Positions 1 through 8,837 are shown, counted from the stretch's first letter. The stretch is 44,190 nt of DNA from Candidatus Kuenenia hertensis (GCA_021646465.1 SOET01000036.1:1-44190); one strand, 5' to 3'. A program made the numbers and translations. Notes: generated by a model from the letters alone, not told the origin.

Positions 1-211
1 ATTGCGTCTCTACAAGAGGGGATTTAGGGGTGTGTTATAAATTTACGCTGAAATAGATACTTTATTTATAAGAATTTTACCTTTTTCAACAGACTGTACC
101 AATATTCCTGGAGAATAAATAGTGCAGAAATAAAACCCTGCATGCAAAATCTATATACCATAATTGTCACTGCGCAGTTGCATAATCCTGTTTACATAGT
201 CCTTGATTTAA
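1..211. other. Non-coding lead-in with repeat fragment
   Basis: No credible gene is seen here. Bases 12-60 hold one arm of a G-rich repeat (AGAGGGGATTTAGGGGTGTG) followed by ATTTACGCTGAAATAGATAC. Both parts recur elsewhere in the window: the G-rich arm at about 33.94 kb and the ACGCTGAA motif near 17.91 and 18.56 kb. The rest is AT-rich and probably carries the mqnE promoter, but no clear -35/-10 pair could be picked. Confidence 0.5.
12..60. repeat. Half copy of palindromic G-rich repeat
   Basis: The G-rich arm followed by GTGTTAT and a TACGCTGAA-like tail matches 33942-33986 closely, with only scattered differences. At 33.9 kb the arm is part of a complete palindrome. Here the inverted partner, if present, would lie outside the window. 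Confidence 0.5.
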
Positions 212-1360
212 GTGTCATTTTCTGATATTTTTTCAAAGATGGAATGGTTATTAAAACAATCTTCTCTTTATGATATTTTACTTAAGGCAGAACAACAGGA
301 ACGTCTCGGCTTTGAGGATGGCATCAAACTCTTCAAATCGAATGATCTCCTCCGGATAGGCTTTGTTGCCAATAATATAAGAGAACGGAAAAACGGTAAC
401 AGGGCATACTATATTATTAATCGTCACATTAATTATTCCAATATTTGCAAGAACCAGTGCAAGTTTTGCGCCTTCAGCAAAAAGCAGGAAGATCCTCATG
501 GGTATACCATGAGCATGAAAGAAATCCTTGACAAAGCCGCTTTTGCCTCTGAAGAAGGAGCGACGGAATTTCATATTGTGGGCGGTTTGCACCCCGAACT
601 TCCGTTTGATTTTTATGTAAAGATGATTAGTTCGATTCATGAAAGTCATCCCGATATTCACATACAGGCATTTACTGCTGTAGAGATTGAACATCTGTCA
701 CAAATGGCTGGAATTTCCGTAAGCGAGACCTTGAAAATCCTGAAAGAAGCGGGACTCGGCTCTCTTCCCGGCGGAGGAGCGGAAGTATTCTCTTCCTCTG
801 TTCGTGAAAAACTGTGCCCCGAAAAACTCAGCGGAGAGGGTTGGCTTCAGGTAATGCGCGAAGCACACAATATTGGGCTCAGAAGTAATGCCACCATGTT
901 GTATGGTCATGCAGAAACACCGGAAGACCGGGTTAATCATCTGATAAAACTTCGAGAATTACAGGATGAAACGGGAGGATTTATGTCTTTTATTCCGCTC
1001 GCATTCCATCCTAAAAACACAGAATTATCTTTTTATTCCAGTACTACTGCCATGCTCGATCTGAAGGTGATCGCTATCAGCCGCCTGATGCTTGACAACT
1101 TTGACCATCTCAAGGCATTCTGGATTATGCTGGGAATTAAACTTTCTCAGATATCTCTCCGTTTCGGGGTGGACGATATTGACGGCACCGTACAGGAGGA
1201 AAAGATCACTCATGCTGCGGGGGCAAATACGCCAGAGGCGCTTTCCGTAGTCGAAATAATTCGATTGATCAGAGAAGCAGGCCGTGAACCCGTTGAAAGG
1301 GATACTCTCTATAATCCTGTAGTGAGAAAACAGAGAGATGCGGTATTACAGGGCGTTTGA
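212..1360 (+). CDS. mqnE: Aminodeoxyfutalosine synthase MqnE (radical SAM)
   Basis: This radical SAM enzyme of the futalosine menaquinone pathway joins the product of MqnA to the adenosyl radical of SAM to give aminodeoxyfutalosine in the cytoplasm. The cluster motif CX3CX2C is at Cys79, Cys83 and Cys86 (CKNQCKFCAF). Other family hallmarks are the GGLHPELP segment, the GLGSLPGGGAEVF stretch and the C-terminal THAAGANTPEALS block; the last two separate MqnE from its sister MqnC. At 382 aa the length is normal. The start is uncertain: a GTG at 212 or an in-frame ATG at 239, and neither has a clear ribosome binding site. No other mqn gene is adjacent, so the pathway must be dispersed. It implies a menaquinone-based respiratory chain. 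Confidence 0.93.
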   Translation: MSFSDIFSKMEWLLKQSSLYDILLKAEQQERLGFEDGIKLFKSNDLLRIGFVANNIRERKNGNRAYYIINRHINYSNICKNQCKFCAFSKKQEDPHGYTMSMKEILDKAAFASEEGATEFHIVGGLHPELPFDFYVKMISSIHESHPDIHIQAFTAVEIEHLSQMAGISVSETLKILKEAGLGSLPGGGAEVFSSSVREKLCPEKLSGEGWLQVMREAHNIGLRSNATMLYGHAETPEDRVNHLIKLRELQDETGGFMSFIPLAFHPKNTELSFYSSTTAMLDLKVIAISRLMLDNFDHLKAFWIMLGIKLSQISLRFGVDDIDGTVQEEKITHAAGANTPEALSVVEIIRLIREAGREPVERDTLYNPVVRKQRDAVLQGV

Positions 1361-1487
1361 GTTTCTCATACACAATGAATGCTTAATTTTCACAAACTGT
1401 TTTTATTACAAAACGAGAGACATCCGCATTTTTAAAAAAATTTTCCATTTTTAGTAAATACATCAACATCCTTTGCTTGCCCATTTT

Positions 1488-1493
1488 AGGAGG
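1488..1493 (+). promoter_or_regulatory. Ribosome binding site of the flavoprotein gene
   Basis: A perfect AGGAGG lies 11 nt before the ATG at 1505 and fixes that start. It is one of the strongest Shine-Dalgarno sites in the window. Confidence 0.7.
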
Positions 1494-1504
1494 TCGTATT
1501 ACAG

Positions 1505-3430
1505 ATGACAGCATTTCCAACCCTTTTCAGTCCATTTCGCATAGGTTCAATGAGTATCAAAAATCGCATTGTGATGTCTCCCATGGAAACACATCTATGC
1601 AATGCGGAAGGTTTTGTCACAAAAGAACTCATTAGTTATTATAAAGAACGCGCTCTCGGCGGTGCAGGATATATTACTGTGGAAAACACTGCCGTTGATC
1701 CTGCAGGCAGAGTGAATGACGGCATGATGTGCATTCACGATGATAAATTTATTCCTGAATTGAAAAACCTTGTTGACACCATTCATGCGGTTGGGGGAAA
1801 AATAATCCTCCAGTTGAGCCATGCGGGCAGAGAAGCCTTGCCCTATTTTACCGGAACGGGAACGGTTGCTCCTTCGGCGATACCCAGCCCCTTAACGAAG
1901 GAAATGCCGAAGGAATTAACCATTGACGAAGTGAAAGCGGTTATCAATGCATTTGTATGCGGCGCGGAACGGGCTCTGAAAGCGGGATTTGACGGAGTTG
2001 AAATCCATATGGCACACGGATATCTTGTAAATCAATTTTTCTCGCCGGAATCCAACACACGAACAGATGATTATGGGGGTGACACCGTGCGAAGAGCAAG
2101 GTTCGGGAAAGAAATTGTTGAAGGTATCCGAAAGAAAGTGCCGGGCGATTTTCCCGTTATATGCCGGATCAGCGCCGATGAATATACTGAAACAGGGCTA
2201 AAATTAGAGGAGAGTAAAGAAATTGCAAAGATACTGGAAAGGGCGGGAGCAAGCGCCATTCATGTTTCTGCGTGCAATTACGCATCAGCCTTTTTTAACA
2301 TACCATGTTATTACCTGGAAGAAGGATGTTTTGTTCATCTCGCGGAAGGAATTAAGAAAGTAGTAAATATTCCCGTTTTATCCGTGGGGAGGATTCAGGA
2401 TCCTGTAATGGCAGAAGAAGTGTTGAAAGAAAGCAAGGCGGATCTTATTGTTTTGGGGCGTCCTCTTATTGCTGATCCCTATTTGCCAAATAAAATCAAA
2501 GAGGGGAATCTTGAAGACATACAAGTATGTTTAAGCTGCAACCGGTGTATCGAAAGCATCTCTGATAAAAAGCTCGTATGTACGGTAAACCCGTATGTCG
2601 GTAAGGACGAACTCTTCCACTTGCAGAAAACCGCAAAGCCCGGAAAGGTGTTGATTATCGGAGGAGGCCCGGCGGGTATGTCTGCCGCTATAACATTATC
2701 TGGACGCGGGCACAACGTTACTTTGTGGGAAAAAAACGGTGAACTCGGTGGTAATTTACGTTATGCTTCCATGGCGCCGAAAAAGGAGCCTGTCAAAAAA
2801 TACCTCCAATATTTGGTAAACCAAATAAAAAAGAAGAAGGTTTCGATAGTGCTTAACAAAGAAGCCGGTGAAGACGATATAAAACAATTTGCGGCTGACG
2901 TAGTAGTCCTTGCACAAGGGGCAAAAGACGTCCCTGTCGAAATAAAAGGTATGGAGGAAAACAGAGTATTAAATGTCAAAGGCGCATTTTCCTCGACTGA
3001 CACGATTGGTAATAATGTAGCAATTGTGGGGGGAGCAGCGGAAGGATGCGAACTGGCGGACTATCTTTCTTTACAGGGGAAAAAAGTTTCCGTCATTGAA
3101 ATGAGACGTGTCCTGGGTCTTGGACTTGTTGCGCACCCACGGTATCACGTGTGTGAACGTTTAAGAAAAGAAGGGGCGACCCTTATGGTAAATGCAAAAG
3201 TAACAGAAATAGGACGCAATTACATTGTCATAAGCCGCAGAAAGCAACCTGATGAGAAACTCGAAGGATTTGACACAATAGTCATTCCTACGCTGCATCA
3301 GCCTAACATGGAGCTTGAATCATCACTTCAACCCTTTGTTTCCGAAGTTTATACTATTGGTGACGCAAAAGAGGGACGTACCGCACTTGAGGCAATTGCG
3401 GAGGGCGTCGAAATAGGGTTAAAAATATAA
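1505..3430 (+). CDS. FadH/old yellow enzyme-type NADH:flavin oxidoreductase
   Basis: This is a three-part flavoprotein related to 2,4-dienoyl-CoA reductase, trimethylamine dehydrogenase and BaiCD-type enoate reductases. Residues about 1-335 form the FMN-binding TIM barrel (start FSPFRIGSMSIKNRIVMSP; barrel motif HMAHGYLVNQFFSP). Next come four cysteines for a 4Fe-4S cluster near residue 342 (CLSCNRC, then Cys 11 residues on). From about residue 378 there is a FAD/NAD(P) domain with GGGPAGMSAA and a second nucleotide fold near residue 502. The length of 641 aa is usual for the family. Electrons would pass from NAD(P)H through FAD and Fe-S to FMN and then to an unsaturated substrate. The substrate cannot be read from sequence. 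The MBL hydrolase gene follows after 27 nt, so the two are probably co-transcribed. Confidence 0.9.
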   Translation: MTAFPTLFSPFRIGSMSIKNRIVMSPMETHLCNAEGFVTKELISYYKERALGGAGYITVENTAVDPAGRVNDGMMCIHDDKFIPELKNLVDTIHAVGGKIILQLSHAGREALPYFTGTGTVAPSAIPSPLTKEMPKELTIDEVKAVINAFVCGAERALKAGFDGVEIHMAHGYLVNQFFSPESNTRTDDYGGDTVRRARFGKEIVEGIRKKVPGDFPVICRISADEYTETGLKLEESKEIAKILERAGASAIHVSACNYASAFFNIPCYYLEEGCFVHLAEGIKKVVNIPVLSVGRIQDPVMAEEVLKESKADLIVLGRPLIADPYLPNKIKEGNLEDIQVCLSCNRCIESISDKKLVCTVNPYVGKDELFHLQKTAKPGKVLIIGGGPAGMSAAITLSGRGHNVTLWEKNGELGGNLRYASMAPKKEPVKKYLQYLVNQIKKKKVSIVLNKEAGEDDIKQFAADVVVLAQGAKDVPVEIKGMEENRVLNVKGAFSSTDTIGNNVAIVGGAAEGCELADYLSLQGKKVSVIEMRRVLGLGLVAHPRYHVCERLRKEGATLMVNAKVTEIGRNYIVISRRKQPDEKLEGFDTIVIPTLHQPNMELESSLQPFVSEVYTIGDAKEGRTALEAIAEGVEIGLKI

Positions 3431-3457
3431 ATCGTGCCATACGTAAAATAGATATAT

Positions 3458-4225
3458 ATGGAATTAACCATTATAGGATCAGGTACGGGAGTACCTTCTA
3501 AAACCAGGGCATATCCATGCACTTTAATAAAAATCAAAAACAAATACCTCGTTTTTGATACCGGCCCCGGTTCATTGCGCCAGTTGTTTCTCGCTGGTGT
3601 CACGTATACAGATATTGACTATATCTATTATTCGCACTTTCATCCCGACCACTCGCTGGATCTCGTCTCGTTTCTTTTTGCAATGAAATATGATACTCCT
3701 GAAAGAACAAAACCACTCTATGTCACAGGTCCCCGTGGTTTACATGAATTTCATCAAGGATTATTGTCTGTCTATGGGAATACTATCCGGCCAAAGTCTT
3801 TTGACCTTCACCGGAAAGAAATAGAGAGAGGCAAACTTACCTATGATGGATGGGAAATTAGCGTAGAACCCATGCAGCATTCATCACAAAGCATTGGGTT
3901 CCGGATAGGGACTCCGGAGGGAAATTCAATAACGTATTCAGGCGATACGGATTACTGTGATGGTATAATTCATCTGGCGAAAAATACCGATTTGTTAGTT
4001 CTTGAATGTTCTTTTCCCGATGATAAAAAAGCAGAAGGGCATCTTACCCCACGCCTTTGCGCTCAAATTGCACAAAAGGCACAGTGTAAAAAACTGATAC
4101 TTACCCATTTCTACCCAATGTGCAGTGAGGAGATAAAAAACAACAAAAGCCTGCTTGCCGAACTCAAGACTATTTATAATGGTACAATTGTTTTTGCTGA
4201 AGATTTTGACAGGTTTGAAATCTGA
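3458..4225 (+). CDS. MBL-fold (RNase Z-like) metal hydrolase
   Basis: This is a 255-aa metallo-beta-lactamase-fold protein of the RNase Z/ElaC-like branch. The N-terminus reads GSGTGVPSKTRAYPC, as is usual for that branch. The metal-binding motif HFHPDH lies at about residues 60-65, YSGDTDY around residue 167 supplies the bridging Asp, and a late His is in LILTHF. Two zinc ions are expected. It is shorter than long-form RNase Z and lacks an obvious tRNA-clamping flexible arm, so a small-molecule or phosphodiester hydrolase is as likely as a tRNA 3' nuclease. It lies 27 nt after the FadH-like gene and probably belongs to the same transcript. Confidence 0.85.
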   Translation: MELTIIGSGTGVPSKTRAYPCTLIKIKNKYLVFDTGPGSLRQLFLAGVTYTDIDYIYYSHFHPDHSLDLVSFLFAMKYDTPERTKPLYVTGPRGLHEFHQGLLSVYGNTIRPKSFDLHRKEIERGKLTYDGWEISVEPMQHSSQSIGFRIGTPEGNSITYSGDTDYCDGIIHLAKNTDLLVLECSFPDDKKAEGHLTPRLCAQIAQKAQCKKLILTHFYPMCSEEIKNNKSLLAELKTIYNGTIVFAEDFDRFEI

Positions 4226-4350
4226 TACTGTAGCTTCTTTGTGTGCCTTTTTTACTCTTTATTTATTCAATATGCCAAGTTTTATTTCACTGAATATTTT
4301 TAAAAACTAAAATATTACGATATCTTTAAAAATGAAATAAGAAAATACAT

Positions 4351-4734
4351 ATGGAACATTGGTCTTTTTGGAAAACTCTTTCCTTTCAAATAACAGGATT
4401 GTCTTTCGTGATAGCAAGCCTGAGTGGAATTGCCCTGTTGCTTTATATACTTGGGTATTGTATAAGAAAGGCGGAAAACAGGAAATCTCCTACCGGTACT
4501 GAAACAATTTTTGAGGAAATGTTACAGGGGAAACCGGAAGTATCCCCACAGGAAATGGGTCAAAACACGCTTCTTGCAGTTATTACCACGGCGGTTGATG
4601 AGGTAATAAAAGAACCACATAGAATTGTTTCCATCCGGCAAGTCGATCAAGGTCAGGTCTCAGGAGAGCTTTATCTCCAGGCATGGTCTGCGGAAGGCAG
4701 ACGCCAGCACTTTGCGTCTCACAAAGTCCGCTGA
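4351..4734 (+). CDS. Small membrane subunit of Na+-pump decarboxylase (OadG/MmdD-like)
   Basis: This 127-aa protein has one membrane helix at about residues 15-38 (GLSFVIASLSGIALLLYILG) and then a charged cytoplasmic part. That is the layout of the OAD_gamma/MmdD family, whose members assemble the membrane beta subunit with the soluble decarboxylase subunits. Primary sequence is weakly conserved in this family, so the call leans on the neighbours: a biotin carrier gene follows after 51 nt, then the unmistakable beta subunit. No clear Shine-Dalgarno site precedes the ATG. The C-terminus (ELYLQAWSAEGRRQHFASHK) is basic rather than the proline/histidine-rich zinc-binding tail of Klebsiella OadG. 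Confidence 0.7.
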   Translation: MEHWSFWKTLSFQITGLSFVIASLSGIALLLYILGYCIRKAENRKSPTGTETIFEEMLQGKPEVSPQEMGQNTLLAVITTAVDEVIKEPHRIVSIRQVDQGQVSGELYLQAWSAEGRRQHFASHKVR

Positions 4735-4785
4735 TTTGTTTTTTTAAGAGGTAAACTGAAAACGGATATATTTTGAGGGCGTTTA

Positions 4786-5151
4786 GTGAAAAGACTAAGA
4801 ATTACTGTTGAGGGAAAGGTATACGAGGTAATTGTGGAAATCCTTGACGAAGAGATATCTAAAGTTGCACATCCGGAAAAACAAACACCTTCCCATGGTC
4901 AGATTATTTCTCAAAAACCATTTCCTGCTGACAAGAAACAAGGAGATATTACGAGCCCGATACCAGGGAAAGTAAGCACTATTTTTGTACAAAAAGGGCA
5001 ATACGTGAAAGAGGGTGAGCGATTAATGGTTTTAGAGGCAATGAAAATGAATAATTACGTCTACGCCCCTCATGATGGTAAAATAGATGCAATTTATGTA
5101 AAAAGCGGAGATACAGTCGAAGAGGATCAATTATTATTAAATATTTCGTAA
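4786..5151 (+). CDS. Biotin carrier subunit of Na+-pump decarboxylase (MmdC/GcdC-like)
   Basis: This 121-aa biotinyl domain protein carries the biotin acceptor Lys87 in EAMKM, about 35 residues from the C-terminus as expected. Conserved glycines and PIPGKVSTIFV mark the flattened beta barrel. The N-terminal third (LRITVEGKVYEVIVEIL) is the short hinge-like part seen in free-standing carrier subunits of methylmalonyl-CoA, glutaconyl-CoA and oxaloacetate decarboxylases. Carboxy-biotin formed by an alpha subunit would be delivered to the membrane beta subunit encoded 16 nt downstream. The start is a GTG supported by GAGGG at 4775-4779. It could in principle serve an acyl-CoA carboxylase, but the beta-subunit neighbour argues for the decarboxylase. 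Confidence 0.88.
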   Translation: MKRLRITVEGKVYEVIVEILDEEISKVAHPEKQTPSHGQIISQKPFPADKKQGDITSPIPGKVSTIFVQKGQYVKEGERLMVLEAMKMNNYVYAPHDGKIDAIYVKSGDTVEEDQLLLNIS

Positions 5152-5167
5152 TGAGAGCAATACGATA

Positions 5168-6301
5168 ATGTTTTGCATGATTAAATTATTGCATGTATTG
5201 CCGATTCAACAGGTATCATGGCAAATGGTAGTAATGTGGGGCATTGCCTTCATATTACTATATCTTGCGGTTTATAGGGGCTTTGAACCATTACTGCTCG
5301 TTCCTATTGCCTTTGGGGCGCTTATCGCAAACCTTCCTACGCAAGGCATGGTAAACCCTCCCATAGATGGCAGGCCGGGAGGGTTATTTTATTATGTTTC
5401 AAAGGGGATTACCTGGGAAATATTTCCTCCCTTGGTTTTTCTGGGAGTAGGCGCTCTGTCGGACTTTGGCCCGTTGATAGCAAATCCCCGCACGCTTTTA
5501 CTCGGAGCTGCTGCCCAGTTGGGGATATGTGTGACATTTATAGCTGCCGTCTTATTGGGATTTTCCCCTCATCAGGCGGCGTCAATAAGTATTATCGGCG
5601 GTGCGGATGGCCCCGTTGCAATTTTCACAAGCAATAAACTTTCTCCGGAACTTATTGCGCCGATAGCCATAAGCGCGTATCTTTACATTTCCCTCGTTCC
5701 CCTGATTCAGCCGCCTATCATGCGGACACTTACATCAAAACGGGAGAGACGAATACGCATGAAATCGCTCCGAAAAGTGTCAAGGCGGGAGAAATTGCTT
5801 TTCTGTCTGATTATTACCATTGCGGGCGTGCTTATTGTCCCCGATGCTTCACCACTGATATTCATGTTAATGCTCGGAAACTTCTTGCGCGAATGCGGAG
5901 TGACCGAACGGTTATCGCATGCGGCACAAAATGAGATTATTAATGTCGTTACGATTTTCCTTGGAGTATGCGTGGGTATTACCATGAAGGGAGAACGATT
6001 CCTTACTATTGAAACGCTAATGATTGTTTTTATCGGCGCGATTGCCTTTGGGATTTCGACGGCAGGGGGAATCCTTATGGCAAAGTTAATGAACGGGATC
6101 AATCCGAAAAATCCCATTAACCCTCTGATTGGTGCGGCCGGAGTATCAGCCGTTCCCATGTCGGCAAGGATTGTCCAAATGGAAGGGCAAAGGGAGGACA
6201 AAAATAATTACCTGCTTATGCATGCGATGGGGCCAAATGTCGCCGGCGTTATTGGCACCGCCGTAGTTGCGGGCTACTTTATTGCAAGGTTAGCGAAGTA
6301 A
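5168..6301 (+). CDS. Na+-translocating decarboxylase beta subunit (OadB/MmdB/GcdB)
   Basis: This polytopic membrane protein decarboxylates carboxy-biotin and exports Na+ in exchange for a proton. Diagnostic motifs are ISIIGGADGPVAIF near residue 143, which holds the essential Asp of the GGADGP loop, and the C-terminal block NPLIGAAGVSAVPMSARIVQ with the Asn, Gly and Ser that line the Na+ path in Klebsiella OadB. About nine hydrophobic segments are visible, and 377 aa is usual for the MmdB/GcdB branch. The gene order small membrane subunit, biotin carrier, beta subunit resembles mmdD-mmdC-mmdB of Veillonella. The alpha (carboxyltransferase) gene is not adjacent. The substrate (oxaloacetate, methylmalonyl-CoA, glutaconyl-CoA or malonate) is therefore open. 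Confidence 0.93.
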   Translation: MFCMIKLLHVLPIQQVSWQMVVMWGIAFILLYLAVYRGFEPLLLVPIAFGALIANLPTQGMVNPPIDGRPGGLFYYVSKGITWEIFPPLVFLGVGALSDFGPLIANPRTLLLGAAAQLGICVTFIAAVLLGFSPHQAASISIIGGADGPVAIFTSNKLSPELIAPIAISAYLYISLVPLIQPPIMRTLTSKRERRIRMKSLRKVSRREKLLFCLIITIAGVLIVPDASPLIFMLMLGNFLRECGVTERLSHAAQNEIINVVTIFLGVCVGITMKGERFLTIETLMIVFIGAIAFGISTAGGILMAKLMNGINPKNPINPLIGAAGVSAVPMSARIVQMEGQREDKNNYLLMHAMGPNVAGVIGTAVVAGYFIARLAK

Positions 6302-6373
6302 GCTATAGAATCTTGTAATATTCCTTTTTTCATATTTACTTTTGATGCCATATTTATTTATTCTGTATGCACA

Positions 6374-7915
6374 ATGAACATACTACTCATATATCCTGAA
6401 TTCCCTGACACCTTTTGGAGTTTTAAACACGCACTTAAGTTTATACGTAAAAAGGCATCATTTCCTCCTCTGGGGCTGCTGACCGTTGCCGCAATGTTGC
6501 CGAAGGAATGGACAAAACGACTGGTAGATGTCAATGTAACAAAGCTTACGGATGACGATCTGGCATGGGCGGATTACGCGTTTGTCGGCAGTATGGTCGT
6601 GCAGAGAGTATCGGCTAAACATATCATTGAACGATGCAATAGCGCAGGGGTACCTGTGGTTGCCGGAGGGCCTTTGTTCACAAGTGAACATGAAAATTTT
6701 GAAACAGTCAATCATTTCGTGCTCAATGAGGCAGAGGTAACCCTTCCGGCATTTCTGGAAGATATAAAAAATAACTGCGCTAAACGCATATACACTTCGG
6801 CTCAATTTGCCGACATTCAAAAAACACCCGCCCCACTTTGGGAATTGGCAGATTTAGATAAATATGCGTCAATGAGCATACAGTACACCCGTGGTTGTCC
6901 CTACCATTGCGAATTCTGTAATGTAACAGCACTCTTCGGGCAACGCACCCGCTCCAAGACTGCTGAACAGGTTATTGCCGAGTTGGACATTTTTTATAAT
7001 CTGGGTTGGCGAGGGCCGGTATTTTTCGTAGACGACAATCTTATTGGGAACAAAAAAATTCTCAAAAACGAACTACTCCCCGCTTTAATCAAATGGCAGA
7101 ATGAACATGTCTCATTGCCGTTTAACACCGAGGTATCCATCAATCTGTCTGATGATGAAGCCCTTATGCGCATGATGTCTGAAGCGGGATTTGACACGGT
7201 TTTTGTCGGCATTGAGACTCCGGATGCGGAAAGCCTTGCCGATTGCAACAAGAAACAAAATAAAAACCGGAGTTTAGCTGAAGACGTAAGGCGCATTCAG
7301 CGGGCAGGTTTGCAGGTACAGGCAGGCTTTATCGTGGGGTTTGACACCGACACCCCCTCTATCTTTCAAAGGCAAATTGATTTTATACAGAAAAGCGGAA
7401 TTGTTACCGCCATGGTCGGACTGCTCCAGGCACCAACGGGAACAAAACTTTATGAACGTCTGAAGCGGGAGGGACGGTTGCTCGGCAATATGTCCGGAGA
7501 CAATGTTGACGGCACAACGAACATTGTCCCGAATATGAATGCCAATATTTTACGTGAGGGATATAAAAATATATTACGACACATTTATTCCCCCGAAAAC
7601 TATTACCAGCGTATTAAAACCTTCTTTCGGGAATACAAAGCGCCGAAAATCAGGGCTCAGTTTAAACCCAATCATATAATGGCATTAGTCCGCGCCATTT
7701 ACCATCTTGGTATCCTTGGCAATGAACGTATCCAGTTTTGGAACCTTTTGCTATGGACGTCATTCCACCGCCGTGAACTATTACCATTATCCATTACCCT
7801 TGCGGTTTACGGCTATCATTTCCGTAAAATCAGCGAGTTAAATGTCCTGTATTCACATTCGGGAGCCATTCCAAATCCACAAAATAATTTTTCAGACAAC
7901 AACGTTTATACATGA
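6374..7915 (+). CDS. B12-binding radical SAM protein with DUF4070-like C-terminus
   Basis: This is a 513-aa cobalamin-dependent radical SAM enzyme. The N-terminal 140 residues form the B12-binding Rossmann domain (start MNILLIYPEFPDTFWSFKHA). The cluster cysteines are Cys175, Cys179 and Cys182 (RGCPYHCEFC), followed by the SAM barrel (FFVDDNLIGNKK, GFDTVFVGIETPD). The C-terminal 130 residues (from about RIKTFFREY) correspond to DUF4070. The family includes HpnP, the hopanoid C-2 methylase, and many relatives of unknown substrate; methylation of an unactivated carbon is typical. I cannot assign the substrate. It stands 72 nt after the decarboxylase beta gene without a clear ribosome binding site and may have its own promoter. 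Confidence 0.87.
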   Translation: MNILLIYPEFPDTFWSFKHALKFIRKKASFPPLGLLTVAAMLPKEWTKRLVDVNVTKLTDDDLAWADYAFVGSMVVQRVSAKHIIERCNSAGVPVVAGGPLFTSEHENFETVNHFVLNEAEVTLPAFLEDIKNNCAKRIYTSAQFADIQKTPAPLWELADLDKYASMSIQYTRGCPYHCEFCNVTALFGQRTRSKTAEQVIAELDIFYNLGWRGPVFFVDDNLIGNKKILKNELLPALIKWQNEHVSLPFNTEVSINLSDDEALMRMMSEAGFDTVFVGIETPDAESLADCNKKQNKNRSLAEDVRRIQRAGLQVQAGFIVGFDTDTPSIFQRQIDFIQKSGIVTAMVGLLQAPTGTKLYERLKREGRLLGNMSGDNVDGTTNIVPNMNANILREGYKNILRHIYSPENYYQRIKTFFREYKAPKIRAQFKPNHIMALVRAIYHLGILGNERIQFWNLLLWTSFHRRELLPLSITLAVYGYHFRKISELNVLYSHSGAIPNPQNNFSDNNVYT

Positions 7916-7959
7916 ACCCGAATATCTCTGAAACATACAGTTTATGAAGTTTAGGGAGA

Positions 7960-8496
7960 TTATTTCTTTTTCGAAGGTAACTTGATCGTCTCGCCGGCTA
8001 CCATGAACGCGCCTCTCCCCCGATGGTGAATCGTCCGCGGGTCTTTGTTTAAGGGATCAATCCACACTTTAAGCACCTCAAGGATGAAAAGGTTGTATTG
8101 GGCTACCATCTTCCCGTCGACTACCTTGCATTCAAGATTTGTATAGCACTCATCGATGAGTGGAGCCGTGATGCACGAGGCGGGCGCCTGCGTGAGTCCA
8201 AAGGTTTCGAACTTATCGACCTTTCGTCCGGAAGTATTCCCGCAACCCACTACCTTTTCCGCTAACTCCACCGTAGGGATATTGATCACACATTCTCCGG
8301 TTGCCTTTAAAATATCGAACGTGTAATTTTGATTGCTAATTATACAACCGAGTGTTGGTGGCTCGAAATCTATCATCATGTGCCACGACATGGTCATAAT
8401 GTTTGCCCGTCCCTTGTGATCGGTCGTAACCATAACCACTGGTCCCGGCTCGATCAGTCCATAAACTTTGGATAAAGGAAACAACTTTTTTTTCAT
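7960..8496 (-). CDS. Flavin reductase family protein (FMN split barrel)
   Basis: This 178-aa protein starts at the ATG at 8496 (MKKKLFPLSKVYGLIEPGPV), which has a GGAG site just upstream on the minus strand. It shows the flavin_reduct/split-barrel pattern: PVVMVTTDHKGRANIMTMSW near the start, a hydrophobic strand then SNQNYTFDILKATGECVINIP, and GRKVDKFETFGL. Such proteins bind FMN and either reduce it with NAD(P)H or act as small flavoproteins. An open frame continues upstream to 8640, but that extension runs antisense to a decayed gene and is not counted. It is convergent with the radical SAM gene (44 nt between stops). Confidence 0.85.
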   Translation of the reverse strand: MKKKLFPLSKVYGLIEPGPVVMVTTDHKGRANIMTMSWHMMIDFEPPTLGCIISNQNYTFDILKATGECVINIPTVELAEKVVGCGNTSGRKVDKFETFGLTQAPASCITAPLIDECYTNLECKVVDGKMVAQYNLFILEVLKVWIDPLNKDPRTIHHRGRGAFMVAGETIKLPSKKK

Positions 8497-8536
8497 TTTT
8501 ACTACTCCTGCTTTAGCGATTTTTAACGACCTCCAT

Positions 8537-8640
8537 CGTCTCTCCGTCTGAATGTCAAGGCAAGTTTTGATCTTGCAGAATCCACAGATATTTCCTTTGA
8601 ACACAGCAAGATCAAACAAATCATAGGAGTGTCCTCTCAA
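8537..8640 (+). pseudogene. Decayed copy of the gene at 8892
   Basis: On the plus strand this stretch can be read as FDLAESTDISFEHSKIKQII, which aligns with IHFAESADVPFVQSKIKRIV of the ORF at 8892. The DNA also matches well over about 60 nt (TTGCAGAATCC-CAGAT and AGCAAGATCAA blocks). No start or flanking frame survives, so it looks like a remnant of a tandem duplication. It overlaps the promoter side of the flavin reductase gene. Confidence 0.55.
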
Positions 8641-8813
8641 TTGTCTGATTACTATTTACGAGGATACTACTATACCTTTTTTTGCTCCTTCTGTATTCAA
8701 TAATTTTGAAAACACAAAGAAAATAACCCCATATAAAAAGATATACAAATATGTTAAACTTAATAAAAACTGCAAAGATAAATGGAACATAAACTATTCA
8801 CGATCGAACAAAA

Positions 8814-8837
8814 TTTGCTAAACAATTGTTTAGTAAA
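8814..8837. promoter_or_regulatory. 24-bp palindrome, likely operator
   Basis: The core CTAAACAATTGTTTAG (8818-8833) is a perfect 16-bp palindrome, and the 24-bp extension has a single mismatched pair. Form and size resemble operators of TetR-family dimers. It sits between the divergently read flavin reductase gene and the small ORF at 8892, about 55 nt before the latter. No regulator gene lies beside it. Confidence 0.5.

Noticed and set aside
5707-6201. 164-codon frame antisense to the decarboxylase beta subunit
   Set aside because: Shadow of a hydrophobic membrane protein gene; no ribosome binding site or family.
8497-8640. N-terminal extension of the flavin reductase
   Set aside because: The stretch is antisense to a gene fragment related to 8892 on the plus strand, and the ATG at 8496 has its own ribosome binding site.
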